A DNA stretch of 64,000 nucleotides from Lysinibacillus sp. G4S2 (GCF_030348505.1 NZ_JAUCFJ010000002.1:1802001-1866000); one strand, 5' to 3'; shown: positions 34,421 through 43,470, counted from the first letter of the stretch. The notes: a model not told the origin generated them from the letters alone. Program-made: numbers and translations.

Positions 34421-34898
34421 TTGGATCCACCACCTTTAGCATAGAGTGCATCATTGTATGTCCTGTACCACAATACTCATTACATACAATTAAAAACTCG
34501 CCTACTTTATTTACTTCTGTTACATATTCAGAAATATAACCGGGTTCAAGCATCATATTAATATTAGTACCTGCAACCTCAAAGCCGTGCATTACATCTT
34601 CACTTGTTGCAATAAATTTCACTTTAGCGCCAAGTGGAACTTCAATTTCTGGAGGATTGTAATTAAATGCTGAAGCTAAAACAACAACTTCATAATCCCA
34701 ATCTTTACCTTCTACTTTATGAACACCAGGATTATCGAAAGGTGGAAATTCTTTTACTTTCTCGTAATCTAGTGTTTTTTTACCATTGTTCGGATGCGAA
34801 CCTTGATGAAATGCACCGATGCCGAGAATGATAAGGAATGCTACTAAAGTAGTAACTCCAAACACAAGCCAATATTTCTCATACTTATGTAAGTGCAT
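34407..34898 (-). CDS. cbaB: ba3-type cytochrome c oxidase subunit II
   Basis: 163 residues. One N-terminal membrane anchor (about 10-32) precedes an extracytoplasmic cupredoxin domain with the CuA ligands: a His in VMHGFEV and CNEYCGTGHTMM near the C-terminus. It takes electrons from cytochrome c into subunit I. Its gene lies between the small subunit and subunit I genes. Confidence 0.92.
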   Translation of the reverse strand: MHLHKYEKYWLVFGVTTLVAFLIILGIGAFHQGSHPNNGKKTLDYEKVKEFPPFDNPGVHKVEGKDWDYEVVVLASAFNYNPPEIEVPLGAKVKFIATSEDVMHGFEVAGTNINMMLEPGYISEYVTEVNKVGEFLIVCNEYCGTGHTMMHSMLKVVDPNESK

Positions 34899-34922
34899 AA
34901 GTCTCTGTCCCTTCTTAGTAGA

Positions 34923-35045
34923 TTAAAAACGTTCGATGAACAAATTGAAGCAGAACACCCAAAGCACTATGATAATGATGCCTACTCCAAATACCGCATA
35001 GAGTGAACCTTTTAAATTCTCATCAGGTTTTTTATTATTTGCCAT
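34923..35045 (-). CDS. Small membrane subunit (IIa-like) of the ba3 oxidase
   Basis: A 40-residue ORF with AGGAGGAG 5 nt before its ATG and one membrane helix (YAVFGVGIIIIVLWVFCF). It is the first gene of the oxidase operon, 24 bp before subunit II. ba3 oxidases of Thermus carry a comparable single-helix subunit IIa that fills the missing helix of subunit II, so that role is likely. Confidence 0.8.
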   Translation of the reverse strand: MANNKKPDENLKGSLYAVFGVGIIIIVLWVFCFNLFIERF

Positions 35046-35114
35046 TTTTGCTCCTCCTACGCTTTTATTGTGGTCTTTCTTATTGACATGATATATAAAT
35101 AAATTTCATTTTGA

Positions 35115-35130
35115 TGTGAAAAAAATCACA
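35115..35130 (-). promoter_or_regulatory. FNR/CRP-type box upstream of the oxidase operon
   Basis: Read on the minus strand, TGTGA-TTTTTT-TCACA is a perfect inverted repeat with 6-bp spacing, matching the Bacillus Fnr consensus. It lies 70 bp upstream of the small-subunit gene. A TATATA about 20 bp downstream of the box would place it near -41, an activator position. Control by low oxygen is therefore likely. Confidence 0.65.
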
Positions 35131-35177
35131 CATACTAGCGAATTGTGTGAAGAAAATGTGAAAAATAGAGGAGTGAA

Positions 35178-35212
35178 TAAAAAAAAGCCACCTCAATAGT
35201 CATTGAGATGGC
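35178..35212 (-). terminator. Terminator of the cheX-like gene
   Basis: Minus-strand stem GCCATCTCAATG-type with CATTGAGGTGGC-type complement followed by eight T. The 200 bp between it and the cheX stop show nothing else recognisable. Confidence 0.8.
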
Positions 35213-35408
35213 ACATATTAAAGTTGAAATTGGAGTAATTTTATTAAAATCTCTTGTTTTTCTAGAAATTTTACTATTAGATAATTTGGCTTGAGGCTTA
35301 TGAGGCAGCCTCTATTAATTAATGCGAATGACAATGCGTATTCATAGATGCAAGGTTTCAGTGACATAGGATATATCATTTGGAAGAGTCCAATATCCTT
35401 TAATTCTA

Positions 35409-35867
35409 TTATCCTTCTTCAATCGTCAATAGAACTGATAGAGCACCAATGCTTGGAATTGTAACAGGGAGTACAAATGCCTTATCAAAGCCATAAAGTT
35501 TTGTGTTACCAACCATTACTGTTGGCGGTGTGATATCAATTTCTAAGCTTTCTTGTCCTACGGTTGTACATAAATTACCTGCGATCATATTTCCAAACTC
35601 TCCTGTGAAGGATTCTAGCATTTCTCCTTCAAGAGGCATACCAAACATAGTATTGCCAATACCACTAAATATTTCAGGCGAGGAATCAATGATTACACGG
35701 CCTTTTATATCTCCTATTAAGCCAATTAAAACACCCATTTGCTGTTGTTGAAAGGGTTCAGAAATTATACTTGGCGATTTTACTTCAATATCCATAGGCA
35801 GGATTGTCTTTAAAGCATGGATTGTCCCATTTAAAATAGTTTGAAAGTACTTCGAATTACTCATCAT
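35409..35867 (-). CDS. cheX: CheX-like chemotaxis phosphatase
   Basis: 152 residues of the CheC/CheX/FliY fold. The catalytic ExxN pair is in FTGEFGNMIAGN (about residues 82-93). CheX dephosphorylates CheY-P and so resets the flagellar signal. It is a lone gene, away from a chemotaxis operon, with a terminator 200 bp downstream. Start ATG 35867 follows a GGATG-type site (ATG 35864 is also possible). Confidence 0.8.
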   Translation of the reverse strand: MMSNSKYFQTILNGTIHALKTILPMDIEVKSPSIISEPFQQQQMGVLIGLIGDIKGRVIIDSSPEIFSGIGNTMFGMPLEGEMLESFTGEFGNMIAGNLCTTVGQESLEIDITPPTVMVGNTKLYGFDKAFVLPVTIPSIGALSVLLTIEEG

Positions 35868-35932
35868 TACCGCATCCTTTTTCCGACTTTTCTACATCTT
35901 ACCATGTTAAATGGGTAAGATGAAAGTATGTC

Positions 35933-35981
35933 TTGACGAATTAATGGGAAATTTATATTATATTAATGAGAATGATTTTCA
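35933..35981 (+). promoter_or_regulatory. Sigma-A promoter overlapped by a Fur box
   Basis: TTGACG (35933-35938), a 17-nt spacer and TATTAT (35956-35961), with TGAGAATGATTTTCA (35967-35981) covering the transcription start. The last differs from the 7-1-7 Fur consensus TGATAATNATTATCA at only two positions. Iron repression of the small gene at 36048 is the natural reading. Confidence 0.75.
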
Positions 35982-36047
35982 AAATCAATAAATGGACGTT
36001 TAAGTCTTTTCAAATACAAATTTTTATATAAAAAGGAGCGGTCAGCA

Positions 36048-36137
36048 ATGACATTCGTATTTATTGGAGCAACAATAGCTATCTATATAGGTGTGGGGAA
36101 ATACGTCATGAAACAGGCTACTGCACATTTAAAATAA
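36048..36137 (+). CDS. 29-residue small membrane protein under a Fur box
   Basis: ATG 36048 is preceded by AAAAAGGAG at good distance. The product is one short hydrophobic helix (FVFIGATIAIYIGVGKYV) plus a basic tail ending AHLK. A strong promoter with a Fur box upstream and a dedicated terminator downstream make a complete monocistronic unit, so this is a real gene despite its size. I do not recognise the family. It could modulate a membrane transporter or enzyme during iron limitation. Confidence 0.65.
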   Translation: MTFVFIGATIAIYIGVGKYVMKQATAHLK

Positions 36138-36162
36138 GAGAACATGAATAACAACAATAGGT

Positions 36163-36201
36163 AAAACATGACCCAAGTAATTTTAGGGTCATGTTTTTTT
36201 T
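36163..36201 (+). terminator. Terminator of the Fur-box small gene
   Basis: AAAACATGACCC / GGGTCATGTTTT stem with eight T. From here to 36441 I see no gene, only AT-rich promoter-like sequence for pcp. Confidence 0.9.
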
Positions 36202-36441
36202 ATACAAATAATATTTCTTCTTAATCCTTTCGATACAATAAAGAGAGGGAGGAGTTATTTGTTTTTTCTGAAATCTATTGTAAATGGGAATTATTTTTTT
36301 GTAGAATTAACGTATAGTTATGAGGCTATGAAAAAATGACACACGAGTATGTTAGATGTTTGCTTAGGTTAATGTAAATTGTACCGAAAATAAAATGGAT
36401 GGGCCATCAAGCAACGTCCTATAGAAATTTAGGTGAAGAAA

Positions 36442-37056
36442 ATGACAAAAATATTATTAACGGGGTTTGTACCATTTCTTGATTATAAAATGAATCCGAC
36501 GATGCAAATTGTAGAAAAATTAAATGGAGAAATGATGGATGGCTATGAAATTGTAGGACGCATTTTGTCTGTAGATTTTCAGCAATCTGCTGAGCAGCTG
36601 AAACAATATATTGCTGATATTAAGCCGCAAATCATTATTTCATTAGGCTTAGCTGGAGGGCGTTTTAAAATAACGCCCGAGCGAATAGCGATTAATGTGA
36701 AAGATGGTGAGCCAGATAATAATGGTTATTCACCAGTTGATGAGAGTATTTATGATGGTGGTGCAGACGCTTATATAACGAATTTACCTATCCGAAATAT
36801 GGTGAATCGATTATGCAAAGAAGGATATCCAGCGGAAATTTCAAATACAGCAGGAACCTATTTATGCAATAATATTATGTATGAAGGGCTAGTTTATGCA
36901 AAGCAACATGAAGGGGTCTGTGCTGGATTTATTCATATTCCTGCGTCATTTGATTTAGCGATTCAGCATGGAAAAATACCGGGATGGAATATCCGAGATT
37001 TAATAACTTCCATTAAGCTCTGTATCGAGGAGACAATACGTGCAACAAATGATTGA
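36442..37056 (+). CDS. pcp: Pyrrolidone-carboxylate peptidase (Pcp)
   Basis: 204 residues from ATG 36442 (AGGTGAAG upstream; GTG 36433 is in frame). Cysteine peptidase of family C15 with the triad visible: Glu in GGRFKITPERIAINV (about 80), Cys in AGTYLCNNIMY (about 142) and His in GFIHIPAS (about 165). It removes N-terminal pyroglutamate from peptides in the cytosol. Monocistronic with its own terminator. Confidence 0.94.
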   Translation: MTKILLTGFVPFLDYKMNPTMQIVEKLNGEMMDGYEIVGRILSVDFQQSAEQLKQYIADIKPQIIISLGLAGGRFKITPERIAINVKDGEPDNNGYSPVDESIYDGGADAYITNLPIRNMVNRLCKEGYPAEISNTAGTYLCNNIMYEGLVYAKQHEGVCAGFIHIPASFDLAIQHGKIPGWNIRDLITSIKLCIEETIRATND

Positions 37057-37113
37057 TTTTCCTCATACGATGTGGAATTAGCCAACACATTGGATTCAAA
37101 CGAGATAAATAGT

Positions 37114-37157
37114 AAAAAGGATGCCCTAAAATATGAATCATTTGGGCATCCTTTATT
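37114..37157 (+). terminator. Terminator of pcp
   Basis: AAAGGATGCCC / GGGCATCCTTT stem with TATTAG tail. Just beyond, the phrase TACTCAAGATCGTTAA is nearly duplicated (about 37178-37214). Confidence 0.8.
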
Positions 37158-37227
37158 AGTTATATGAAGTTGATTCTTTACTCAAGATCGTTAACTTTAC
37201 TCAAAATCGTTAAATTGTAGTTTCTAA

Positions 37228-37515
37228 TTATACAGCTTCAATAACGATTGGTATTCCAGCAGAAATAGAGCCTGTAACAGTATGAAACGTTACTTCTGTT
37301 ACAGAAACTGTATAGAAACTGCCTTCCTGGAACACACCGTTAATATATAAATTGTAGTACCCGTTTGATACGATTGGAAAAGTAGTTGCAGCATTACCGC
37401 TATCATTTAAAAAGGTAGTAGCGGCAACCGTTGTACCATCTTAAAATATGAAAGAATCTTCTCGAAGTGCCTGTAACATTTACATGGATATTAATAATGG
37501 AAAGCGCCTCTTATT
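37228..37515 (-). pseudogene. Broken DUF4183 paralogue
   Basis: About 70 C-terminal codons (TVAATTFLNDSG..., GYYNLYINGVFQEG, IPIVIEAV) match the neighbouring DUF4183 protein's pattern. Upstream, near 37440, the frame shifts to one reading VTGTSRRFFHIL and no start codon is found. The gene is a decayed tandem copy of the next one. Confidence 0.6.
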
Positions 37516-37539
37516 TTCACCTCCATTAAGGTTTTTATC

Positions 37540-37965
37540 TTACTTTGTGGAGAACCCTAATGATTCTATAATGATTGGTGTTCCTCTATAAATTGTTGAA
37601 TTATAAGGATTCAAGGTTAGGGAGGTTGTAGTTAAGCTATATATTCCACCCTCCTGCATAACACCATTGATATAAAGATTAACGTAGCCATTTGGATTAA
37701 AAATCGTAAATTCAGTTACTGTGTTCCCGTTATCGTGAAAAAATAGGTTAGCAGGTAGAGTCGCCCCATTAGTCAAATCAATATTTGATGGAACAACATA
37801 AAAATATCTATTGACTGTTGGAATAATATTATCATTAGGCACAATGACTGGGGGAGGGTCTACTGTAGGAATAGTACTAACTTTTATGCGGGGCCAAATA
37901 AACCGATCTTCACATGCACATGCGAATTGTCGCTCTATTTTTCGATGATTCTTATGATTCACCAT
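37540..37965 (-). CDS. DUF4183-type protein, possibly a spore-surface component
   Basis: 141 residues. A basic N-terminus with CAC, a proline-rich linker (VDPPPVIVP), then a beta-rich domain with VNLYINGVMQEGGIYSLT. This domain type occurs in Bacillaceae proteins near exosporium or spore-coat genes; its function is not established. Ribosome site sequence upstream is weak. A broken copy lies 25 bp downstream on the same strand. Confidence 0.55.
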   Translation of the reverse strand: MVNHKNHRKIERQFACACEDRFIWPRIKVSTIPTVDPPPVIVPNDNIIPTVNRYFYVVPSNIDLTNGATLPANLFFHDNGNTVTEFTIFNPNGYVNLYINGVMQEGGIYSLTTTSLTLNPYNSTIYRGTPIIIESLGFSTK

Positions 37966-38149
37966 ATTTTTATCACTCCATTTATTTATTGTTGCCCCAT
38001 GCTTTGTGGCTTATATGTTTCACCTTGAAATATGAAGAAAATTATTATTTTTTTAGTTATACATCTCTTGTGAAATAGAAAATAGTAGTTTTTTTAGAAG
38101 AATAAATCGCTCTTACCATAACGTATTGTTGATTTTCGTTCCGATTGGG

Positions 38150-38330
38150 CGCTTTGTTGTTGCTGCCGCTTCGCTTTCGCTACAGAAAACAGTTGTAGTT
38201 GCTGCCGCTACGCTTTCGCACAGAGCAAAGCTTCCTGGGGGCTGATGAGCCGTTTCGCTCCAGGGTCTCATTTGTGAAACTGATCCCAAAGAGTCGTCTT
38301 GTCTCCCAATCAATCTATACATGGCTTACG
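38150..38330. repeat. Intergenic repeat of Bacillaceae type (GCTGCCGCTTCGCTTTCGC)
   Basis: GTTGCTGCCGCT followed by CGCTTTCGC occurs twice (about 38157 and 38200), next to GGGGGCTGATGAGCCGTTTCGCTCC. This GC-richer patch contrasts with its surroundings and looks like a dispersed intergenic repeat. The stretch 37966-38632 has no gene that I can support. Confidence 0.45.
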
Positions 38331-38526
38331 TTGTAATAAAGTTCATCCCCAACTTTTGGTGATGATGTAGAATAATGCTTTATTATTTTGATTAAACAAC
38401 ACCTTATGGACGAATATTGCGTCTGAAACCCTGATATATATGCTTTTTAAAGTAAATTAGTGTTATACTTTGCATGTCGAATAAGGTAGAATACTAATTA
38501 TGAATAATTTATCTCATTCAGCATAA

Positions 38527-38605
38527 GACTCCCACCTATGAAGGCGGTGAGATGAATGCGGATGTGGTTCCTTTTTAGTGGTGTCCAAACACCACCAAGG
38601 CGAAA
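38527..38605 (+). repeat. Second IS200/IS605-like end upstream of dynA
   Basis: Shares GGTGAGATGAATGCGG and a loop TCCAAACACC with the element at 24575-24678. It contains a perfect hairpin GTGGTGT-CCAA-ACACCAC (about 38577-38594). No transposase gene is attached. It ends about 30 bp before dynA and may lie in its leader. Confidence 0.45.
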
Positions 38606-38632
38606 TTGATGAATAAAGGGGTTACTAGTTTT

Positions 38633-41600
38633 ATGAAAGATTTTGAACAACAGTTGGAGGGGCTTTTAAAGCAAGCCGCGTTACAATACATAATTTATCA
38701 GCATAATGGTGATACAGAGCGTATGGATAAGACATCACTTTTTGCGCGTAAAATACAGCAAAAAGAATATGTTATTGGCTTTGCAGGTCATTTCTCTGCT
38801 GGTAAGTCGAGTATGATTAACGCATTATCAGGTGAAGATTTACTTGCATCAAGTCCAATTCCAACGAGTGCCAATATCGTAAAAGTCCATAAATCAGACG
38901 AAGACTTTGCGATTGTCTATATGCACAATGAAAAGCCTGTAAAATTTAAAGCAGGCTATGATTTTAAAACGGTAAAAGAGCTAAGTAAAAATGGGGATCT
39001 AGTGTCACAAATTGAAATTGGTCATAGCACATCGACATTACCACTAGGTGTCACTGTAATGGATACACCAGGTGTCGACTCAACAGATGATGCACACCGT
39101 ATGTCAACAGAGTCAGCCCTTCATATTGCTGATATCGTATTTTATACAATGGACTACAATCACGTGCAATCAGAATTGAATTTTCAATTTACAAAGCAAT
39201 TAATGAAGTACAATCCAAACGTTTATTTAATCGTTAATATGATTGATAAGCATAATGAAAATGAATTAAGCTTTGAGGAATTTAAAGCAACGGTTCACAA
39301 TTCCTTTGAGGCTTGGGGGGTAGTACCCAAAGGCGTATTTTTCACTTCATTAAGAGAGCCTGAACACCCATATAACGACTTTGAGGTCGTAAAGAAAATC
39401 GTTATGGATAGTATGAATGATTGGCAGGATCAGCTTGTACAAACTGCATCAAATACGCTGCGTTTATTACAAAGTGAGCATGACAATTATTTAACGGAAG
39501 AAAGACAGGATCGTTTAGATATCGATGAGGAAGTTTTAAGTGCCGATGACTGGGCAAACCATAAAGATATTTTAGAGCAGTACAATAAATTAAATCGTCA
39601 GGTTGAATTGTTCTCAGTAGAGGCATGGAATGAAACTTTTGAAGAGCAACGTAAAGAGCTACTTGCGAATGCAGCCATTATGCCTGCAGATTTACGTGAT
39701 AAATTACGTCTGTATTTAGAAAGTCAGCAGGATGGCTTCAAGGTAGGGGGCTTATTTACAGCTAAGAAAAAAACAGAGGAAGAGCGTAACCGCCGTAAAG
39801 AGGATGCCTATAGTGCCTATCAAAATGTTGTGCATGCACAGATTACTGGACATTTAAAAGGGCTAATGAAAAAGGTAATAAAGGATGTTGGTGCGTTAAA
39901 TGAAGAACGTGCAACAGCTATTGATGCCTACGCCTTTGATTTACCATTCTCCCTTATTGAGCAGCAGGTACAAGTTGGTGCAATTTTAACAGGAGATGCT
40001 GTGTTGAATTTTGCCAACCGTGTGGCAGAAGCGACTAAGCGCTACTACATCCAGGAAACTGATAACTGGAAAGATGCGCAAGCAACAACTTTGGAAGCGG
40101 TAGCTACTGAAACAGCTGCTCCATCTAAATTAAAAATGGCAGGGATGCAAGCGAAAATTGATGCCATTCAAGCAGTGCTTGAAATTGAGGGCTATCAGCA
40201 ATATAGTGCAAGCATTATGCATCAGGCAAGCAATGAAATACGAAAGGTAGCCAATCAACAGCTTACAAACTGGGACAATACCTTTAAGAAAGATTTAGCA
40301 GATATTCGATTATTTGAAGAATCGATGTTAAAGCCAAAAGAGGAAGCGTTACAGCAAGAAGAGGCACAGCAAGCAGTTAGTGCAACAAGTCTTCCTATTG
40401 AAGGTGTGGTTAAACGAGCACTTCATACGGCAAATGCGGTAAAAGATGTACAAGGCTTTGCGGAAGTAGCAAGTTACTTAGAAAATAAAGTAGAACGATT
40501 ACAGAAAAAGGATTTCACAATTGCGCTTTTCGGTGCATTTAGTGCTGGAAAATCCTCGTTCTCTAATGCGTTAATGGGTGCCAAGGTTTTACCTGTATCT
40601 CCAAACCCAACAACAGCTGCAATTAATAAAATTCGTCCTGTTACGCCGGAGCACCCGCATGAAACAGCTGATGTACAATTAAAAACAGCTGAACAAATGC
40701 TAGAGGATATTCAAGGTTCGTATGCAGCAATCGGTTTATCTGTTTCTTCATTGGAAGAAGCATTCAATCGTGCTGATGAGGGACTTGCGGTACAGCTATC
40801 AGACGAACGCTTAAATGTGCATAAATCATTTATTCGCGCTTATAAAGAAGGATACCCAACATTTAAGTTTGAGCTTGGAAAAGTATTACGTGTTAATCGA
40901 GAAGAGTTTGAAAAATTTGTTGCTCAGGAAAATAAATCATGCTTTGTCGATAATATTGATTTTTATTATGATAGTCCGTTAACACGCATGGGTGTGACAC
41001 TTGTAGACACACCAGGAGCAGATTCTATTAATGCGCGTCATACTGGTGTGGCATTTGAATATATTCGTAATGCTGATGCAATCTTGTTTATTACTTATTA
41101 TAATCATGCTTTTGCTAAAGCGGACCGTGAGTTTTTAATTCAGTTAGGTCGTGTAAAGGATGCTTTCGAGCTAGATAAGATGTTCTTTATCGTCAATGCG
41201 ATTGATTTAGCGACAACAGAAGAAGAACAGGAAGATGTAAAAGGCTATGTGCGTTCAGAATTACAACGCTTTGGCATTCGCTTCCCACGACTTTACGGTG
41301 TGTCTAGCTTATTGGCATTAAAGGAAAAAGTAGAGGGTGCGGATTTAACATCTGGTATGCCACCTTTCGAAGATTCTTTCAACACATTCTTAAATGATGA
41401 ATTAAGTGCATTGGCTGTGCAGGCACTTGCAGAAGAAGTCGATAAAACCGAGCAACGCTTAGGTGACTTAATTGCACAGACAGAAGAGAACTTAAAACGT
41501 AAAGACGAACGTTTAGAGGAATTAACAACGCTTGAACAGCATATTAAATCGAAGTTCAATACGCTTAATACAAGTATGTTAGAAAGTGAAACGAAGCAAG

Positions 41601-42244
41601 AGCTTGATGAATTACTGTATTATGTCCTTCAGCGTGTGTTTTATCGTTACCCAGAGTTCTTTAAGGAAGGCTACAATCCGTCAACTTTTGCAGCAATGCC
41701 AGCTCAGCAAGCATTAGAGCATGCATTAAAAGAAGTAATGCAAAGCTTACGATTTGATTTTACGCAAGAAATGCGAGTAACAAACTTCCGTTTATCACAG
41801 TTTATTAGTAAGAAGATGCAACAGCGCTTTAAAGATGAAGTACGTGAGCTTAAAGAATTAAACCGCAGCTTCTCATTTTTAGCGTTTGAATCTTCTGAGC
41901 CGGATTTACTTGATTTTGAAGGTCCATTTACAGATGTCGCGAAATATGCAGGTGTGAAATCACATTTCCGCAATCCAAAGGCATTCTTTGAAAAGAATGA
42001 AAAAGTGAAGCTAAGTGAGGCGCTAGAAGTATTAACAAAACCAGATGCACAAAATTACTTAGATGCACAGAAAGTATCTCTCATGGCATGGGCCATTACC
42101 TTTATTGCTGAAGAAGCTGAGAAATTACGACTGTATATTTACCATCAGGCACTTGAACAAATTGCAACAGAAAGACTCGCACTTCAGGAAGAAAGTCGTT
42201 TAGCTTCTTGGAAAGCTATTTACGCTCAATTACAATACGCATGA
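38633..42244 (+). CDS. dynA: Two-headed bacterial dynamin DynA (YpbR)
   Basis: About 1203 residues with two complete dynamin-like GTPase units fused head to tail, as in B. subtilis DynA. First unit: P-loop GHFSAGKSS and DTPGVDS. Second unit: P-loop GAFSAGKSS (near the middle) and DTPGADS. Long helical middle and effector regions follow each. DynA tethers and fuses membranes and helps against pore-forming agents and phage. The frame is open from 38606; ATG 38633 with AAAGGGG about 11 nt upstream seems best, though ATG 38609 is possible. Confidence 0.93.
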   Translation: MKDFEQQLEGLLKQAALQYIIYQHNGDTERMDKTSLFARKIQQKEYVIGFAGHFSAGKSSMINALSGEDLLASSPIPTSANIVKVHKSDEDFAIVYMHNEKPVKFKAGYDFKTVKELSKNGDLVSQIEIGHSTSTLPLGVTVMDTPGVDSTDDAHRMSTESALHIADIVFYTMDYNHVQSELNFQFTKQLMKYNPNVYLIVNMIDKHNENELSFEEFKATVHNSFEAWGVVPKGVFFTSLREPEHPYNDFEVVKKIVMDSMNDWQDQLVQTASNTLRLLQSEHDNYLTEERQDRLDIDEEVLSADDWANHKDILEQYNKLNRQVELFSVEAWNETFEEQRKELLANAAIMPADLRDKLRLYLESQQDGFKVGGLFTAKKKTEEERNRRKEDAYSAYQNVVHAQITGHLKGLMKKVIKDVGALNEERATAIDAYAFDLPFSLIEQQVQVGAILTGDAVLNFANRVAEATKRYYIQETDNWKDAQATTLEAVATETAAPSKLKMAGMQAKIDAIQAVLEIEGYQQYSASIMHQASNEIRKVANQQLTNWDNTFKKDLADIRLFEESMLKPKEEALQQEEAQQAVSATSLPIEGVVKRALHTANAVKDVQGFAEVASYLENKVERLQKKDFTIALFGAFSAGKSSFSNALMGAKVLPVSPNPTTAAINKIRPVTPEHPHETADVQLKTAEQMLEDIQGSYAAIGLSVSSLEEAFNRADEGLAVQLSDERLNVHKSFIRAYKEGYPTFKFELGKVLRVNREEFEKFVAQENKSCFVDNIDFYYDSPLTRMGVTLVDTPGADSINARHTGVAFEYIRNADAILFITYYNHAFAKADREFLIQLGRVKDAFELDKMFFIVNAIDLATTEEEQEDVKGYVRSELQRFGIRFPRLYGVSSLLALKEKVEGADLTSGMPPFEDSFNTFLNDELSALAVQALAEEVDKTEQRLGDLIAQTEENLKRKDERLEELTTLEQHIKSKFNTLNTSMLESETKQELDELLYYVLQRVFYRYPEFFKEGYNPSTFAAMPAQQALEHALKEVMQSLRFDFTQEMRVTNFRLSQFISKKMQQRFKDEVRELKELNRSFSFLAFESSEPDLLDFEGPFTDVAKYAGVKSHFRNPKAFFEKNEKVKLSEALEVLTKPDAQNYLDAQKVSLMAWAITFIAEEAEKLRLYIYHQALEQIATERLALQEESRLASWKAIYAQLQYA

Positions 42245-42254
42245 GGTGATTCAC

Positions 42255-43064
42255 TTGGGAAAAGTATTCAAATTAGTTGAGGAAATTCAGTTAGAAGGAG
42301 CCCGTTTCGTAGATGCTCGCTTTGATTTACAAGACAAAGAGGCAGGTAAAAAAGCATTTGAAGAAGGTCATGCACCAGGAGCAATTTATGTTGATTTAGA
42401 GCAAGAGCTGTCAGATATGGAGTCCAACAATGGTCGTCACCCAATGCCAAACAAGGAAAAGCTAGCGGCAGTATTTCAAGGATTAGGGTTACGCTATGAG
42501 GATCAAATTGTCGTTTACGATCAAGGAGCTGCACCATTTGCACCACGTGCTTGGTGGATGCTGACGTATGCAGGGTTTCCAAATGTAGTAATAGTGAATG
42601 GTGGTGCACCTGCTCTCGAGGAAAAGGTAGCGTTCACTAAAGATATTATTAAATACCCACCAACTACGATTGAATTTACTTGGCGAGATGAACTGTATGC
42701 TCCACGTCAAGCAGTTAAAGCTATTGTAGATGGAGCGGTGGACGCGACGTTATTAGATGCACGTGCTGCAGTTCGCTACCGTGGTGAAATAGAGCCACTT
42801 GATAAGGTAGCTGGGCATATTCCAACAGCGAAAAACTTTGACTGGGAGCAATTAAAGTCAGATGGTCAATTGCAAGCTAATGATGCGTTACGCAGCAAAG
42901 TTGCCCGCGACGAGCATGTTGTAGTTTATTGCGGTAGCGGTGTTACAGCATCACCGTTGTATGCAGTGCTAGCAGATGAAGGTTACGAAAATATTCAACT
43001 GTATGTAGGCAGCTTTAGTGACTGGATTACAGAGTATGATGTAGAAAAAGATACAAATGAATAA
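42255..43064 (+). CDS. sseA: Two-domain rhodanese sulfurtransferase
   Basis: 269 residues. An inactive N-terminal rhodanese domain and a C-terminal one with the active-site loop YCGSGVTASP (about 220). Thiosulfate or 3-mercaptopyruvate is the likely sulfur donor; the CGSGVT loop is typical of the SseA group. TTG 42255 follows TGAGGTGA, which overlaps the dynA stop, so the two are translationally coupled; GTG 42246 is also open. Confidence 0.88.
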   Translation: MGKVFKLVEEIQLEGARFVDARFDLQDKEAGKKAFEEGHAPGAIYVDLEQELSDMESNNGRHPMPNKEKLAAVFQGLGLRYEDQIVVYDQGAAPFAPRAWWMLTYAGFPNVVIVNGGAPALEEKVAFTKDIIKYPPTTIEFTWRDELYAPRQAVKAIVDGAVDATLLDARAAVRYRGEIEPLDKVAGHIPTAKNFDWEQLKSDGQLQANDALRSKVARDEHVVVYCGSGVTASPLYAVLADEGYENIQLYVGSFSDWITEYDVEKDTNE

Positions 43065-43075
43065 TGATTGAAGAC

Positions 43076-43103
43076 AAAACGCTCACTTTTGGGCGTTTTT
43101 TGG
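43076..43103 (+). terminator. Terminator after the sulfurtransferase gene
   Basis: AAAACGC / GCGTTTT stem with a T-run. Confidence 0.8.
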
Positions 43104-43106
43104 TTT

Positions 43107-43470
43107 GGATGGATAGCACGGGTGAAGCGGCGGATAGAGAGGTTAGAGTGACGGATAAGGCAGTCAGAGCGACGGATGGAGTAGTTGAAGTGAAGGATTA
43201 GAGTGTTTAGAGCGACAGATAACGGTCGAAGCGACGTATGGAGTGTTCAGAGCGACGGATAGAGCAGTCGAAGTGACGGATAAAATGTTCAGAACGAAGG
43301 ATAGAGCAGTCGAAGTGACGGATAGAGTGTTCAGAATGACGGATAGCGGTCGAAGCGACGGATAGGATAGTGAGAGCGACGGATAGAGTGTTCAGAGTGA
43401 CGGATAGAGCAGTTGAAGTGAAGGATAGAGTGTTCAGAGCGACGGATAAAGGTCGAAGCGACGATTAAAT
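43107..43470 (+). repeat. Second 21-nt repeat array (about 16 units)
   Basis: About 16 tandem units, mostly 21 nt with some of 19, built on the core GACGGATAGAG followed by TGTTCAGA or CAGTCGAA in near alternation. Period, orientation and the core GACGGAWAGA match the larger array at 20543-21281, though the second half of the unit differs. It lies after a terminator and before the MBL gene. No gene occurs between 43065 and 43558. Confidence 0.93.

Noticed and set aside
38113..38322. 69-codon minus-strand ORF
   Set aside because: It lies wholly within a dispersed intergenic repeat, has no ribosome site and has low-complexity composition.
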